From positions 86,001 to 150,000 of the forward strand of contig CACNPC010000004.1 of NCBI GenBank assembly GCA_902622245.1: 64,000 bases of DNA, read 5' to 3'. Position numbers and translations under genes: made by a program. Shown here piece after piece: positions 41,573-50,775 of the stretch; position 1 is the stretch's first letter; each line of letters opens with the position of its first letter. Source of the stretch: an uncultured Pelagibacteraceae bacterium. GTDB lineage: Bacteria > Pseudomonadota > Alphaproteobacteria > Pelagibacterales > Pelagibacteraceae. Under the pieces are notes generated by a model, which was not told the DNA's origin, did not search any database, and worked only from the letters and a program-made list of their open reading frames with translations.

Positions 41573-42498
41573 ACCACTTTATAAATTTAAAAGATATTCC
41601 AAGTAAGGATCTTAGAAAAATAATTGTTGATGCAAAACAAAGAAAAAAGCAAAGAAAAAAATTAAATACTTTGGAACCAGACAAAGGATCACCTCTTAGA
41701 GGTAAAATGCTAGTACAAATGTTTGAAAAAGCTAGTTCAAGAACAAGAATAAGTTTTTATTTAGCCATTAAACAGCTTGGAGGTGGAACATTGACACTTA
41801 GATCCAACGAACTTCATCTTGGACAAGGTGGTGAGACGATTGCTGATACCGCTAAAATACTATCTACATATGGCGATGGTTTCATGTTGAGAACTGATGA
41901 TGATAAGAAAATCGAAGATTTTCAAAAGCATTTAACTATACCAATAATAAATGGTTTAAGTCCATCATCTCATCCGACTCAAGTATTATCAGATATTTTT
42001 ACTGTTGAGGAAATAAAAAAAAAACCAATATCAAAATTAAAAATTTGTTGGATTGGAGATTCCAATAATGTTTTAGACAGTTTAATCGCAGCATCTGTTA
42101 AGTTTTCTTTTAAATTAAATATTGGATGTCCAAAAAAATTTGCACCAGGTAAGAAGGTTAAAGATTGGGTAAGAAAAAATAATAAAAAAATATTTATTTA
42201 TAACGATCCAAAAAAAGCAGCTTTGGGTGCGGATGTAATTTTTTCTGATAAAGTAATATCTCTAAATGATAAAGTTAACAAAAAAAGAAAAAAACAACAG
42301 TTTCAAAAATTTAAAATTAAAAAAGAGATATTTGATTATGCAAAAAAAAATTGTATTTTTTTGCATTGCTTGCCAAGAGGAGATGAGGTTGAGGAGGATG
42401 TGTTTCTTGGAAAAAATTCTCATGTGTGGCAACAGGCGTTAAACAGAGTTCATGTTCAAAAAAGTATTCTATTGTATTGTTTTGGAAAACTAAGGTAG
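41569..42498 (+). CDS. argF: Ornithine carbamoyltransferase
   Basis: Makes citrulline from ornithine and carbamoyl phosphate; 309 residues. The carbamoyl-phosphate site FEKASSRTRISF (STRTR with Thr to Ser), the HPTQ signature in SSHPTQVLSDIF, and the catalytic FLHCLPRGDEVEEDVF are present. It overlaps argD by 4 nt and its 3' end overlaps the convergent cytochrome gene by 9 nt. Normal length, with a Lys-rich insert near residue 235. Confidence 0.95.
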   Translation: MNHFINLKDIPSKDLRKIIVDAKQRKKQRKKLNTLEPDKGSPLRGKMLVQMFEKASSRTRISFYLAIKQLGGGTLTLRSNELHLGQGGETIADTAKILSTYGDGFMLRTDDDKKIEDFQKHLTIPIINGLSPSSHPTQVLSDIFTVEEIKKKPISKLKICWIGDSNNVLDSLIAASVKFSFKLNIGCPKKFAPGKKVKDWVRKNNKKIFIYNDPKKAALGADVIFSDKVISLNDKVNKKRKKQQFQKFKIKKEIFDYAKKNCIFLHCLPRGDEVEEDVFLGKNSHVWQQALNRVHVQKSILLYCFGKLR

Positions 42499-43029
42499 AG
42501 GTAGTGGATTATCTGAATTTTGGTTAAGATATAAAATAACTGACGCTCTGTCCTTTTCTTTTCTTAACCCAGCAAATGCCATTTTAGTTCCCTTAATATA
42601 TCTTTGAGGTTTTTTTAAATAACCATTCATCTCTTCAAATGTCCAATCTTTGTCATATGCTGCCATTGCTTTTGAATATTTATAGTCTTGTTTTGATGCA
42701 ACTTTTCTTCCTATTACACCATACAATGCTGGTCCGATTTTATTTTCTCCACCTTTATTTACTAAATGGCAAGCAGAACATTTTTTGAAAACTTTCTCTC
42801 CATGAGAAACATCTCCTAAAGCAAGTAACGCAGAAATATCAACTTTCTCCTCAATTTTTTCTGAAGTTGAGCTTGAAATTTGACTGTCTTCCTGAATATC
42901 TACTTTGTAAGCTGATTTTTCTGGTTTATCTACATGGAAAGCGATGTCTGAAATCTTTCCAATTCCAATTACAAGTAGTGCAATAAGAAGTACAGCCGCA
43001 ATAACTTTGTTTATTTCAAATGAATCCAT
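42490..43029 (-). CDS. Membrane-anchored cytochrome c, CycM-like
   Basis: A 179-residue class I c-type cytochrome. An uncleaved N-terminal membrane helix (residues 8-28) is followed by a low-complexity linker and one heme domain: CSACH binds the heme, GPALYGVIGRKVAS gives the conserved loop, and the axial Met is in KGTKMAFAGLRKEKDR. This is the layout of the CycM / c552 proteins that carry electrons to terminal oxidase in alphaproteobacteria. Acts on the periplasmic face of the inner membrane. Confidence 0.9.
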   Translation of the reverse strand: MDSFEINKVIAAVLLIALLVIGIGKISDIAFHVDKPEKSAYKVDIQEDSQISSSTSEKIEEKVDISALLALGDVSHGEKVFKKCSACHLVNKGGENKIGPALYGVIGRKVASKQDYKYSKAMAAYDKDWTFEEMNGYLKKPQRYIKGTKMAFAGLRKEKDRASVILYLNQNSDNPLPLP

Positions 43030-43095
43030 TATTTCTTTTTATTATGGTCGTATAACATGTTAAACAAAATTTATACGAAATTTAATTTATAAATT

Positions 43096-43112
43096 TGCGT
43101 CTCAAAGACGCA
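43096..43112 (+). promoter_or_regulatory. Short perfect hairpin before kdsB
   Basis: TGCGTCT pairs with AGACGCA around a three-base CAA loop, 14 nt before the kdsB start, in a space shared with the divergent cytochrome gene. It is GC-rich for the area. No T-run follows, so it is not a terminator; a 5'-UTR structure or operator is possible. Confidence 0.35.
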
Positions 43113-43126
43113 TAAAATATGAATAT

Positions 43127-43861
43127 ATGAGTAATTCAATTATAATAATCCCATCAAGATTAGCAGCAACAAGACTCCCTCAAAAGCCATTGATAAAAAT
43201 TAATAATAAAACTCTAATTATGCATGTATATGAAAAAGCTGTACAAAGCCAAATTGGAGAGGTTTATGTTGCAACATGTGACGAGGAAATTGCCTCAGAA
43301 GTAAGAAAAAATGGAGGTAAATTCATAATGACAGATATAAATCATACAACGGGGACGGATAGAGTATTTGAAGCCTCTCAAAAATTAAATTTAAAAGATA
43401 TAGATTTTATTATGAACATCCAAGGCGATGAACCAATGATCAATCCTTTAGATATTAAAAATTTAAACAAGCTATCAAAGGAAAAAAGCTTAAATATTTC
43501 AACATTAGCATACAACATTGAGAAAAATGAAGATTATGACAATGAAAATATTGTAAAAGTTATTACAAAAAACAAAATATCTGATAACTCAATATCAGAA
43601 GCTTTAAATTTTCATCGAGTAATTAAAGAAGACAGTTATGACAATATATACCAGCATTTTGGGATATACTTATTTAAGTATTCAGCTTTAAAAAAGTTTG
43701 TTAATTTAAAAAAAAGTAAAAATGAAATCAAAGAAAGACTGGAACAACTGAGAGCAATCGATAATAATATGAAAATCGACGTGCTATTGGCAAATTATTT
43801 TTCCTCTGGAATTGATACTAAAAAAGATCTAGAAGAATACATAAATTTATTGAATAAATAA
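43127..43861 (+). CDS. kdsB: 3-deoxy-manno-octulosonate cytidylyltransferase
   Basis: Activates KDO as CMP-KDO for LPS; 244 residues. The nucleotide-binding N-terminus IIPSRLAATRLPQKPLIKIN, TDINHTTGTDRV, MNIQGDEPMINP and the C-terminal LEQLRAIDNNMKIDVL are family motifs. It links to the kdsD-lpt genes at 35-38 kb in the same pathway. pheA follows after 4 nt. Confidence 0.95.
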   Translation: MSNSIIIIPSRLAATRLPQKPLIKINNKTLIMHVYEKAVQSQIGEVYVATCDEEIASEVRKNGGKFIMTDINHTTGTDRVFEASQKLNLKDIDFIMNIQGDEPMINPLDIKNLNKLSKEKSLNISTLAYNIEKNEDYDNENIVKVITKNKISDNSISEALNFHRVIKEDSYDNIYQHFGIYLFKYSALKKFVNLKKSKNEIKERLEQLRAIDNNMKIDVLLANYFSSGIDTKKDLEEYINLLNK

Positions 43862-43865
43862 CAAT

Positions 43866-44696
43866 ATGAAAATTGTTTACCAAGGAATTGCTGGAAGTTA
43901 TAGTGAAAGTTGTGCAAAACATATGTTTCCGAATATAGAGACTATTCCTTGCAAAACTTTTGATGAATGTTTTGAAAAAGCACATGAAGATAGCAACATT
44001 AGAGCAATCATACCAGAGTCCAACAAAACTACAGGAAACATTGGAGTAGAATATTTAATTTTTAAACATAGGTTAAATATTTATGAGGAATTTTTTTTTC
44101 CAATTAATCATAATTTAATTGGTATAAAAGGATCAAAATTAATAGACATTAAAAATGTTTATTCCCATGCTCAAGCCTTAAGTCAAGCTTCAGAATTTAT
44201 TAAAAAAAATAAACTTTCTGCCAATGTTAGAGCTGATACTGCAGGATCTGCAAAATATATTTCAGAAGAAAAAGATAAAACAAAAGGTGCAATTGCATCA
44301 AAATTAAGTGCTAAAATTTATGATTTAGAAATTTTACAAGAAAATATTCAGGATGTTAATGATAACTACACAAGATTTCTGATAATGGGTAAAGATATAA
44401 TTCAGCCAGAAATTGATAAAAATAATTTCATTACATCACTATTATTTAAACTTAGAGAGAGGCCGGCAGCTTTGTATTCTGCTTTGTCCGGTTTTGCTAT
44501 TAATGGAGTTAATATGACGAAACTTCAAAGTTTCCCAGAAAAAAATTCATTTTCGTCATTCTTTTTCTTATGTGATATTGATGGACATTTGGATGATAAA
44601 AAAATAAAAAATTCACTAGAAGAGCTTGCTTTCCACTGCGAAGATATGCACGTCCTAGGTGTTTACAAAGCACATGAATTTAGAGAAAAAAAATAA
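43866..44696 (+). CDS. pheA: Prephenate dehydratase
   Basis: Converts prephenate to phenylpyruvate; 276 residues, the stand-alone form without chorismate mutase. The N-terminal YQGIAGSYSESCAKHMFP, the catalytic region RADTAGSAKYISEE and NYTRFLIMGKD belong to the dehydratase domain; the ACT domain (TSLLFKLRERPAALYSALSG and MTKLQSFP) would give Phe feedback control. Normal length. Confidence 0.94.
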   Translation: MKIVYQGIAGSYSESCAKHMFPNIETIPCKTFDECFEKAHEDSNIRAIIPESNKTTGNIGVEYLIFKHRLNIYEEFFFPINHNLIGIKGSKLIDIKNVYSHAQALSQASEFIKKNKLSANVRADTAGSAKYISEEKDKTKGAIASKLSAKIYDLEILQENIQDVNDNYTRFLIMGKDIIQPEIDKNNFITSLLFKLRERPAALYSALSGFAINGVNMTKLQSFPEKNSFSSFFFLCDIDGHLDDKKIKNSLEELAFHCEDMHVLGVYKAHEFREKK

Positions 44697-44705
44697 TTAA
44701 CTTTA

Positions 44706-44735
44706 TTGTAGATTAGAAAAAATTATTGTTATAAT
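44706..44735 (+). promoter_or_regulatory. Sigma-70-type promoter of the SRP RNA
   Basis: TTGTAG at 44706-44711 and a perfect TATAAT at 44730-44735 are separated by 18 bp, and the folded SRP RNA begins 7 nt later at 44742. This is the best-formed promoter visible in the window. Confidence 0.7.
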
Positions 44736-44741
44736 ACATTT

Positions 44742-44829
44742 GGAGGCCTTCCAGGTGGGATTACCATGAACTCCCCCAGACTTGAAAAAGAGCAAGGGTA
44801 ATGAGTTTTTTCCAGGTTGGTTGGTCTCC
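44742..44829 (+). ncRNA. ffs: Signal recognition particle RNA (4.5S, small bacterial type)
   Basis: An 88-nt fold. The ends pair as GGAGGCC with GGTCTCC, an inner stem pairs AACTC with GAGTT, and the tip is the Ffh-binding domain: CCC-CAGAC-TT-GAAA-AA-GAGCAA-GGG, with a GNRA-like GAAA tetraloop and the asymmetric AGCA-type internal loop. It acts with Ffh to target membrane proteins. Location just before dnaX is common in bacteria. A strong promoter lies immediately upstream and dnaX starts 4 nt after its end. Confidence 0.82.
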
Positions 44830-44833
44830 TATT

Positions 44834-46444
44834 ATGACAATAAAATCTCAAGTTCTGGCATTAAAATATAGACCTCAAACATTTAAAGATTTGTTAGGGC
44901 ATGAGGAAATTGCAACTACAATTTATAATTCTATTAAAAATAATAGTTCAGCTAATGCTTTTTTGTTTACGGGTATTAGGGGAATTGGAAAGACCACATT
45001 TGCAAGAATTGTAGCTAAAGCATTGAACTGTGAGCAAGCACTTGAAGAGATGTGTGAAAAGAAATGCAGCCATTGTGAACCTATAGCAAATTCAAATCAT
45101 ATTGATGTTCTTGAAATGGATGCAGCAAGCAAAACAGGAGTAGATGATGTAAGGGAGCTAATAGAATTTTCTAGATATCCACCATCAGTAGCAAAATTTA
45201 AAATTTTTATTATCGATGAAGTGCACATGTTAAGCAAACAAGCATTTAATGCATTGCTTAAAACATTGGAAGAACCTCCAAAATATTTAAAATTTATTTT
45301 TGCGACAACCGAAGTAAAAAAAATCCCAATTACTGTGATATCTAGGTGCCAAAGATATGATTTATCCAGAGTTAAGTCTGAAGAATTATTTAATTATTTA
45401 AAAAATATAACATTAAAAGAAAAAAAAAATGTTGAAGATAATGCAATTAAATTAATAGTGAAATTATCAGAGGGATCTGTAAGAGATGCATTATCTTTAC
45501 TTGATAGAGCAACTATTTCTATAAATGAAAATCGTTTGACATTTAAAGATGCTCAAAAAATATTTGGCTATGTAAATAGAAGTTCATATATAGATTTATT
45601 AGAAATAATCTTTTCAGGTGATCAAGAAAAAATAATTGATCATTATAGAAAACTGTATAATTCAGGTATTGAACCAAATCTATTCTTAAATGATTTCCTA
45701 GAAATTCTATATTATATCAAAAATATATCTCATATAGAAAATGAAGGAAACAATTTTACATTAAATGATAATGATCACAAAAAAATAACTTCTTTATCAA
45801 AAGCAATTAAGACAAATGACATATTATTATTTTGGGAATTTACTTTAAAAACTTTAAAAGAAATTAATATAGTCGCTAACCCAAATTTGTTAATTGAGAT
45901 GTTTCTTATCCAGTTAGCTTATTTAAAAAAAAAAAAAGTAATAGAAAATAATAAGCAAAATAAACTAAGTAACGATTTAATAAAAAATGTAGATTTGAAA
46001 AATACTAGAATCAAAGAGCCAATTAATCAGATTAAAAATATTAAACAAGAAGAAGAAAAAATTGAAAGAAAAAAAACTATTGAGATCAAAAATTTTGAAG
46101 ATTTGATTGAAATATGCCTTGAAAAAAAAGAAATGAAACTAAAATACGAATTAGAAAATAATGTAAACTTAGTATCTTTTTCAAACATGAATATCGAAAT
46201 TTCTATTAATGATAAACTAAATAAAAATTTCATAAAAGAGTTATCTGAAAAATTATATGACTGGACTAAAAAACGATGGTTTATTTCTTTTTCAAAAGAA
46301 AAAGGTGAAATGAGTGAAAAAGAGAAAAAACACAACCTAAAAAAAAAAAATATTACAGAGTATAAAAGTTCAAGCGAATATAACAATTTGTTAAAAGTAT
46401 TTCCTGATATTGAATTAACCGACATTGAAAAAAAAGATGACTGA
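44834..46444 (+). CDS. dnaX: DNA polymerase III subunits gamma/tau
   Basis: Clamp-loader ATPase; 536 residues from the ATG at 44834. The frame is open from 44801 but that start lies inside the SRP RNA. LALKYRPQTFKDLLGHEEI opens the AAA+ domain; FTGIRGIGKTTFARIVAKAL is Walker A, four cysteines (C..C..CSHC) form the zinc module, FIIDEVHMLSKQAFNALLKT is Walker B, and ATTEVKKIPITVISRCQR the sensor 1 region. The tau part is short and Lys-rich with no clear frameshift site. ybaB starts within its last 8 nt. Confidence 0.94.
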   Translation: MTIKSQVLALKYRPQTFKDLLGHEEIATTIYNSIKNNSSANAFLFTGIRGIGKTTFARIVAKALNCEQALEEMCEKKCSHCEPIANSNHIDVLEMDAASKTGVDDVRELIEFSRYPPSVAKFKIFIIDEVHMLSKQAFNALLKTLEEPPKYLKFIFATTEVKKIPITVISRCQRYDLSRVKSEELFNYLKNITLKEKKNVEDNAIKLIVKLSEGSVRDALSLLDRATISINENRLTFKDAQKIFGYVNRSSYIDLLEIIFSGDQEKIIDHYRKLYNSGIEPNLFLNDFLEILYYIKNISHIENEGNNFTLNDNDHKKITSLSKAIKTNDILLFWEFTLKTLKEINIVANPNLLIEMFLIQLAYLKKKKVIENNKQNKLSNDLIKNVDLKNTRIKEPINQIKNIKQEEEKIERKKTIEIKNFEDLIEICLEKKEMKLKYELENNVNLVSFSNMNIEISINDKLNKNFIKELSEKLYDWTKKRWFISFSKEKGEMSEKEKKHNLKKKNITEYKSSSEYNNLLKVFPDIELTDIEKKDD

Positions 46445-46754
46445 TTTTAATAAAATTCTTGAAAAAGCAAAAGAGATAGAAAAAAAAATGAAAGAAAGTC
46501 AGGAGAGCCTTAAAAAAATTGAGGTTAATGGTGTTTCTGGAGGAGATGTGGTTAAAATTACGCTTAACGGAGATGGAGAGATGACTAAAATTTTATTAAG
46601 CGATAAAGTACTGAAAGAAGATAAAGAGATAATTCAGGATTTAATCACTGCCGCACATAATGATGCTAAAAATAAATTAAAATCAAAAACTTCCGAAGAA
46701 ATATCTAAAGCGACTAGTGGATTAGGTGTGCCTGGATTTAAATGGCCTTTATAG
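46437..46754 (+). CDS. YbaB/EbfC-family nucleoid-associated protein
   Basis: A 105-residue DNA-binding protein of the classic dnaX-ybaB-recR group. I start at the ATG overlapping the dnaX stop (ATGACTGA). The helix MTDFNKILEKAKEIEKKMKE, the sheet GDVVKITLNGDGEMTKILL and DLITAAHNDAKNKLKSKTSE are typical of the tweezer-shaped dimer. Confidence 0.93.
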   Translation: MTDFNKILEKAKEIEKKMKESQESLKKIEVNGVSGGDVVKITLNGDGEMTKILLSDKVLKEDKEIIQDLITAAHNDAKNKLKSKTSEEISKATSGLGVPGFKWPL

Positions 46755-46758
46755 TTAA

Positions 46759-47361
46759 ATGCAAAATCTTCCTGAAATAGATAATTTAATTAAACTAATA
46801 TCTAAATTACCAGGTCTTGGACCAAAGTCTGCAAAAAGAATAATTTTAAAAATGATCAATAATCGTCAAGAAATATTAAGACCTTTGGCTAATAATCTGA
46901 GTGATGTGTTTAAAAATATTGAACGCTGTAAAATTTGTGGAACATTAAAATCTAATAATAATCTCTGCAATAATTGCGAAGACAAAAATAAAAAATTTAG
47001 CAAAATATGTGTTGTTGAAAACATTTCGGATCAATGGGCAATAGAAAGCTCATCTATTTATCAAGGCTACTATCATATTTTAGGAGGTACGATCTCTGAT
47101 AGCACTAACGGAAATAATAGAGAAAATTTGCTTATTAATTCTCTGATAGAAAGAATAAAAAATGATAATATTGATGAAGTAATTTTAGCAACTAGTGCTA
47201 CCGTTGAAGGACAAACTACCGCTTTTTATATTCAGGACAGCTTGAAGAATATAAATGTAAAAATATCGAAATTAGCTCAAGGTTTGCCAGTTGGTGGAGA
47301 AATCGAAACGTCAGATGACGGAACACTTATATCTGCTTTTAAAAATAGAAAAGATTTATAA
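46759..47361 (+). CDS. recR: Recombination mediator RecR
   Basis: A 200-residue RecR, which with RecO and RecF loads RecA on gapped DNA. LPGLGPKSAKRIILKMI is the helix-hairpin-helix, CKICGTLKSNNNLCNNC the zinc finger, CVVENISDQWAIESSSIYQG with LGG the Toprim domain, and ATSATVEGQTTAFYI the C-terminal part. It lies 4 nt after ybaB. It ends 8 nt from the convergent malate synthase gene. Confidence 0.95.
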   Translation: MQNLPEIDNLIKLISKLPGLGPKSAKRIILKMINNRQEILRPLANNLSDVFKNIERCKICGTLKSNNNLCNNCEDKNKKFSKICVVENISDQWAIESSSIYQGYYHILGGTISDSTNGNNRENLLINSLIERIKNDNIDEVILATSATVEGQTTAFYIQDSLKNINVKISKLAQGLPVGGEIETSDDGTLISAFKNRKDL

Positions 47362-47369
47362 ATTAATAA

Positions 47370-49520
47370 TTAACTTTTTTTAATTAACCTATTTAAATGC
47401 AGTAAAGGTTCGGTATAACCTGATGGTTGTGACTTGCCATGGAAAATCAATTCACATGCTGCCTTAAAAGATATTGATTTGTCGTAATTTGGAGACATGT
47501 TTTGATATTCTGGATCTCCTTCATTTTGTTTATCAACTATTTTTGCCATTTTCTTAAGAATTTCTAAAACCTGTCTATTTGAGCAAATACCATGATGTAG
47601 CCAGTTAGCTATATGTTGTGAAGATATTCTTAGTGTTGCTCTATCCTCCATTAGTCCAACATTATTTATATCTGGAACTTTAGAGCACCCTATCCCTTGA
47701 TCTACCCATCTAACAACATATCCTAATATTGTTTGAGCTGAGTTACATAACTCATTATTTATTTCTTCTTTGCTCCAATTAGGTCTATCTGCAATTGGTA
47801 TAGTTAATAAATTATCAATGTAATTAATTTTATTTTCGTTTAATTTTTTGTGCTTTTCAAAAATATTTAACTTATGGTAATGCATTGCATGTAAAGAAGC
47901 TGCTGTGGGAGATGGTACCCATGCACAATTCGCACCGGCTTCAAGATGTGACATTTTTTGATCTATCATGTCTTTCATTTTATCTGGCATAGCCCACATA
48001 CCTTTACCTATTTGTGCAACACCTGAAAATCCACATTTTAAACCAACATCAACATTGTTATCTTCATAAGCAGCTATCCACTTTGATTTTTTCATGTCAC
48101 CTTTTTTTATCATTGGACCTGCTTCCATTGATGTATGCATTTCATCTCCGGTTCTGTCTAAAAAACCTGTATTAATGAAAAAAACCCTACTTTTTAATGT
48201 TCTGATACATTCTTTTAAGTTTACAGATGTTCTTCTCTCTTCATCCATAATACCGCATTTAATTGTATTCTTTTCAAGTTTTAATACTTCTTCAACTCTT
48301 GTGAATATTTTATCTGTAAAAGCAGTCTCATCAGGTCCATGCATTTTCGGTTTTACAATATATATAGATCCAGTTCTTGAGTTACCTTTTCTTTTTAAAT
48401 CATGAATTGCTGCAGCTGTTGTAATAAATGCATCCATGATACCTTCTGGGACTTCAGAACCATCTTCTAAAATAATTGCAGAATTAGTCATTAGATGACC
48501 AACATTCCTAATTAAAAGCAAGCTTCTACCATGTAATTTTTCTTTTTTATTATCTTTTGAAATATAACTTCTATCTGGATTTAGTTTTCTTTCAAAAGTT
48601 TTTCCATCCTTTTCGAAGACAGATTTTAGAGTTCCTCTCATCAAACCCAACCAATTTCTGTAACATAATATTTTATCTTCTGAATCTACTGCTGCAACAC
48701 TATCTTCGTTATCACATATTGTAGATATTGCAGATTCTATAATTATGTCACTTATTCCCGCAGCATCTTGGACAGCACTAAATGCTTTTGGGTTAATTAT
48801 TATCTCAATTTTTAAATTATTATTTTCTAAAATTATTGTTGTTGGATTATTAGGTTCTCCTCTGTATCCAATAAATTTATTTTTATCTACAAGCTCAAAC
48901 TCTTTATCATCTTTTAAAATTTTCAAGTCACTTCCCTTTATTTTAAATCCATTTATATCTTTCCAATGAATTTTATTGATAGAGAAGTGGTCATTTAGAA
49001 ATTCACGTGCATATTTTATTACTTCTTGTCCTCTTAGAGGATCATACTTTTGACTTCCAGTTTCTTCTGACTCAATTAAATCTGTTCCATATAAACTATC
49101 GTAAAGACTTACCCATCTAGCATTAGCAGCATTTAATGTATATCTAGAGTTCATTATAGGAACTACAAGTTGAGGACCTGCAATGCTTGAAATTTCACTA
49201 TCAAGCTTTTTGGTATCTATTTTAAAATCATTCCCTTCTTCTTTTAAATATCCAATTTCTTTTAAAAAATTCTTATACTCTTGATGATTAAATTCTCCAT
49301 TTCTGTTTTTTTTTAACCATAAATCAATTTCAGATTGAAGAGTTTCACGAACTTCTAATAACTTTTTATTGATTGGCGCAAGTTCATTAATACTTTTATC
49401 AAATCCATCCCAGAAATCTTTTTCATTAACATCTAATCCTATAAGAAGTTCATTTTTTACAAAATCAGCCAAATTCTTAGAAACAGATAAAGTATTTATT
49501 TTAATAAATGAATCACCCAT
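47370..49520 (-). CDS. glcB: Malate synthase G
   Basis: Condenses glyoxylate with acetyl-CoA to malate; 716 residues, the long G isoform. IVKPKMHGPDETAFTDKIF, the catalytic region LGLMRGTLK, GIMDEERRTSVNLKECI, FINTGFLDRTGDEMHTSMEA and HALHYHK-like LHAMHYHKLNIF are conserved, as is the C-terminal RVLRISSQ-like TLRISSQHIANWLHHG. In some SAR11 genomes this gene is controlled by a glycine riboswitch; the 147 nt before this copy show none of the conserved glycine-aptamer motifs. Confidence 0.95.
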   Translation of the reverse strand: MGDSFIKINTLSVSKNLADFVKNELLIGLDVNEKDFWDGFDKSINELAPINKKLLEVRETLQSEIDLWLKKNRNGEFNHQEYKNFLKEIGYLKEEGNDFKIDTKKLDSEISSIAGPQLVVPIMNSRYTLNAANARWVSLYDSLYGTDLIESEETGSQKYDPLRGQEVIKYAREFLNDHFSINKIHWKDINGFKIKGSDLKILKDDKEFELVDKNKFIGYRGEPNNPTTIILENNNLKIEIIINPKAFSAVQDAAGISDIIIESAISTICDNEDSVAAVDSEDKILCYRNWLGLMRGTLKSVFEKDGKTFERKLNPDRSYISKDNKKEKLHGRSLLLIRNVGHLMTNSAIILEDGSEVPEGIMDAFITTAAAIHDLKRKGNSRTGSIYIVKPKMHGPDETAFTDKIFTRVEEVLKLEKNTIKCGIMDEERRTSVNLKECIRTLKSRVFFINTGFLDRTGDEMHTSMEAGPMIKKGDMKKSKWIAAYEDNNVDVGLKCGFSGVAQIGKGMWAMPDKMKDMIDQKMSHLEAGANCAWVPSPTAASLHAMHYHKLNIFEKHKKLNENKINYIDNLLTIPIADRPNWSKEEINNELCNSAQTILGYVVRWVDQGIGCSKVPDINNVGLMEDRATLRISSQHIANWLHHGICSNRQVLEILKKMAKIVDKQNEGDPEYQNMSPNYDKSISFKAACELIFHGKSQPSGYTEPLLHLNRLIKKS

Positions 49521-49667
49521 AATTTTTTAAATTTAGAAATCGTTGTATATGACAATCAATAAATTATGTCATTACTTTATTTAAAAAAATGTTATTTTTC
49601 ATCCGAAAAGAATATAATTTTTGTAATTTGATCATTTTATCGCCAAAAAATTATATATAATAAAGCA

Positions 49668-50774
49668 ATGAAAAATTATTTAAATTTTGAGACTGATATA
49701 AAAAACTTAGAAACAGAATTAGATAAATTAAAAGATCCCTATAATCAAGACGGCATTTCAGAAGTTGATACAACTAAAATAACGGATTTACAAAATGAAA
49801 TAGATAAAAAACTTAACGATGTATATTCAAATCTAGATGCATGGCAGACAACATTGGTTGCAAGACACGAGGATAGGCCTAAATCAAAATTTTTTATTGA
49901 TAATTTATTTGATGAATTTATTTCACTTTCTGGGGATAGATTTTATGGAGAGGATAAGTCTGTAATATGTGGTTTTGGTAAATTTAATTCTAAGTCAGTT
50001 TTAGTAATAGGACAGGAAAAGGGTGAAAATTTAGATACAAGGATCGAGAGAAATTTTGGAATGATGAGACCAGAAGGTTACAGAAAAACAATAAGGTTAA
50101 TGAATTTAGCTAATAAATTCAAAATACCGATTATTAATTTTGTTGATACTCCCGGTGCTTACCCAGGTGTTGGTGCTGAAGAAAGAGGACAAGCGGAAGC
50201 AATTGCAAAGTCTATTGAATGTTCTATGCAACTGACTGTTCCAACTTTATCTATAATTATAGGAGAAGGAGGCTCTGGGGGTGCTATTGCATTAGCTTCT
50301 TCAAGTAAAGTGTTGATGTTAGAGAATGCAATTTATTCAGTAATATCTCCAGAGGGATGTGCAACCATACTTTGGCGAGATCCAACAAAGACTTTAGAAG
50401 CTGCGAAAGCAATGAAACTTTCAGCGAAAGATCTTTTAAAACTAGAAATTATAGATGAGATAATACCCGAACCTTTGGGTGGTGCGCATCGAGATAAGGA
50501 TCTTATTTTAGATAATGTACGTAATGCTATTGATAGAAACTTAAGTAAATTTCTAACGTTAAATGAGGAAGAAATATTAAATCAAAGAAAGAATAAGTTT
50601 TTAGACATTGGAAGGAATAAAGGTTTCACCACTAATGCAACGCATCAAGATAAACTTACTATTAAAAATAATCTCTTTCAAAATTTGATTTTAAAAATTA
50701 AATCTAATAAAAAATTATTTATTTCAACTACATCAATTCTTCTATTATTAATTTTATTAACAGTGATTTTTTAA
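49668..50774 (+). CDS. accA: Acetyl-CoA carboxylase carboxyltransferase subunit alpha with C-terminal membrane helix
   Basis: The alpha half of the carboxyltransferase. The family core is complete by about residue 320: YRKTIRLMNLANKFKIPIIN, FVDTPGAYPGVGAEERGQAE, IIGEGGSGGAIALAS, and ISPEGCATILWRDPTKTLEA. Known AccA proteins are near 320 residues and soluble; this one is 368 and ends with about 45 extra residues including a hydrophobic stretch LFISTTSILLLLILLTVIF. That looks like a C-tail membrane anchor, which would place carboxyltransferase at the inner membrane. The partner accD at 27171 is itself unusual. Confidence 0.93.
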   Translation: MKNYLNFETDIKNLETELDKLKDPYNQDGISEVDTTKITDLQNEIDKKLNDVYSNLDAWQTTLVARHEDRPKSKFFIDNLFDEFISLSGDRFYGEDKSVICGFGKFNSKSVLVIGQEKGENLDTRIERNFGMMRPEGYRKTIRLMNLANKFKIPIINFVDTPGAYPGVGAEERGQAEAIAKSIECSMQLTVPTLSIIIGEGGSGGAIALASSSKVLMLENAIYSVISPEGCATILWRDPTKTLEAAKAMKLSAKDLLKLEIIDEIIPEPLGGAHRDKDLILDNVRNAIDRNLSKFLTLNEEEILNQRKNKFLDIGRNKGFTTNATHQDKLTIKNNLFQNLILKIKSNKKLFISTTSILLLLILLTVIF

Positions 50775-50775
50775 T

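Noticed and set aside
44801..44833. Upstream start of dnaX at 44801
   Set aside because: It lies inside the folded SRP RNA; the ATG at 44834 starts the conserved dnaX N-terminus.
46027..46320. dnaX programmed frameshift making gamma
   Set aside because: The A-runs in the tau region are typical of this AT-rich genome and no convincing slippery heptamer with stem was identified by eye.
49521..49667. Glycine riboswitch before glcB
   Set aside because: None of the conserved aptamer segments is visible on the coding strand.
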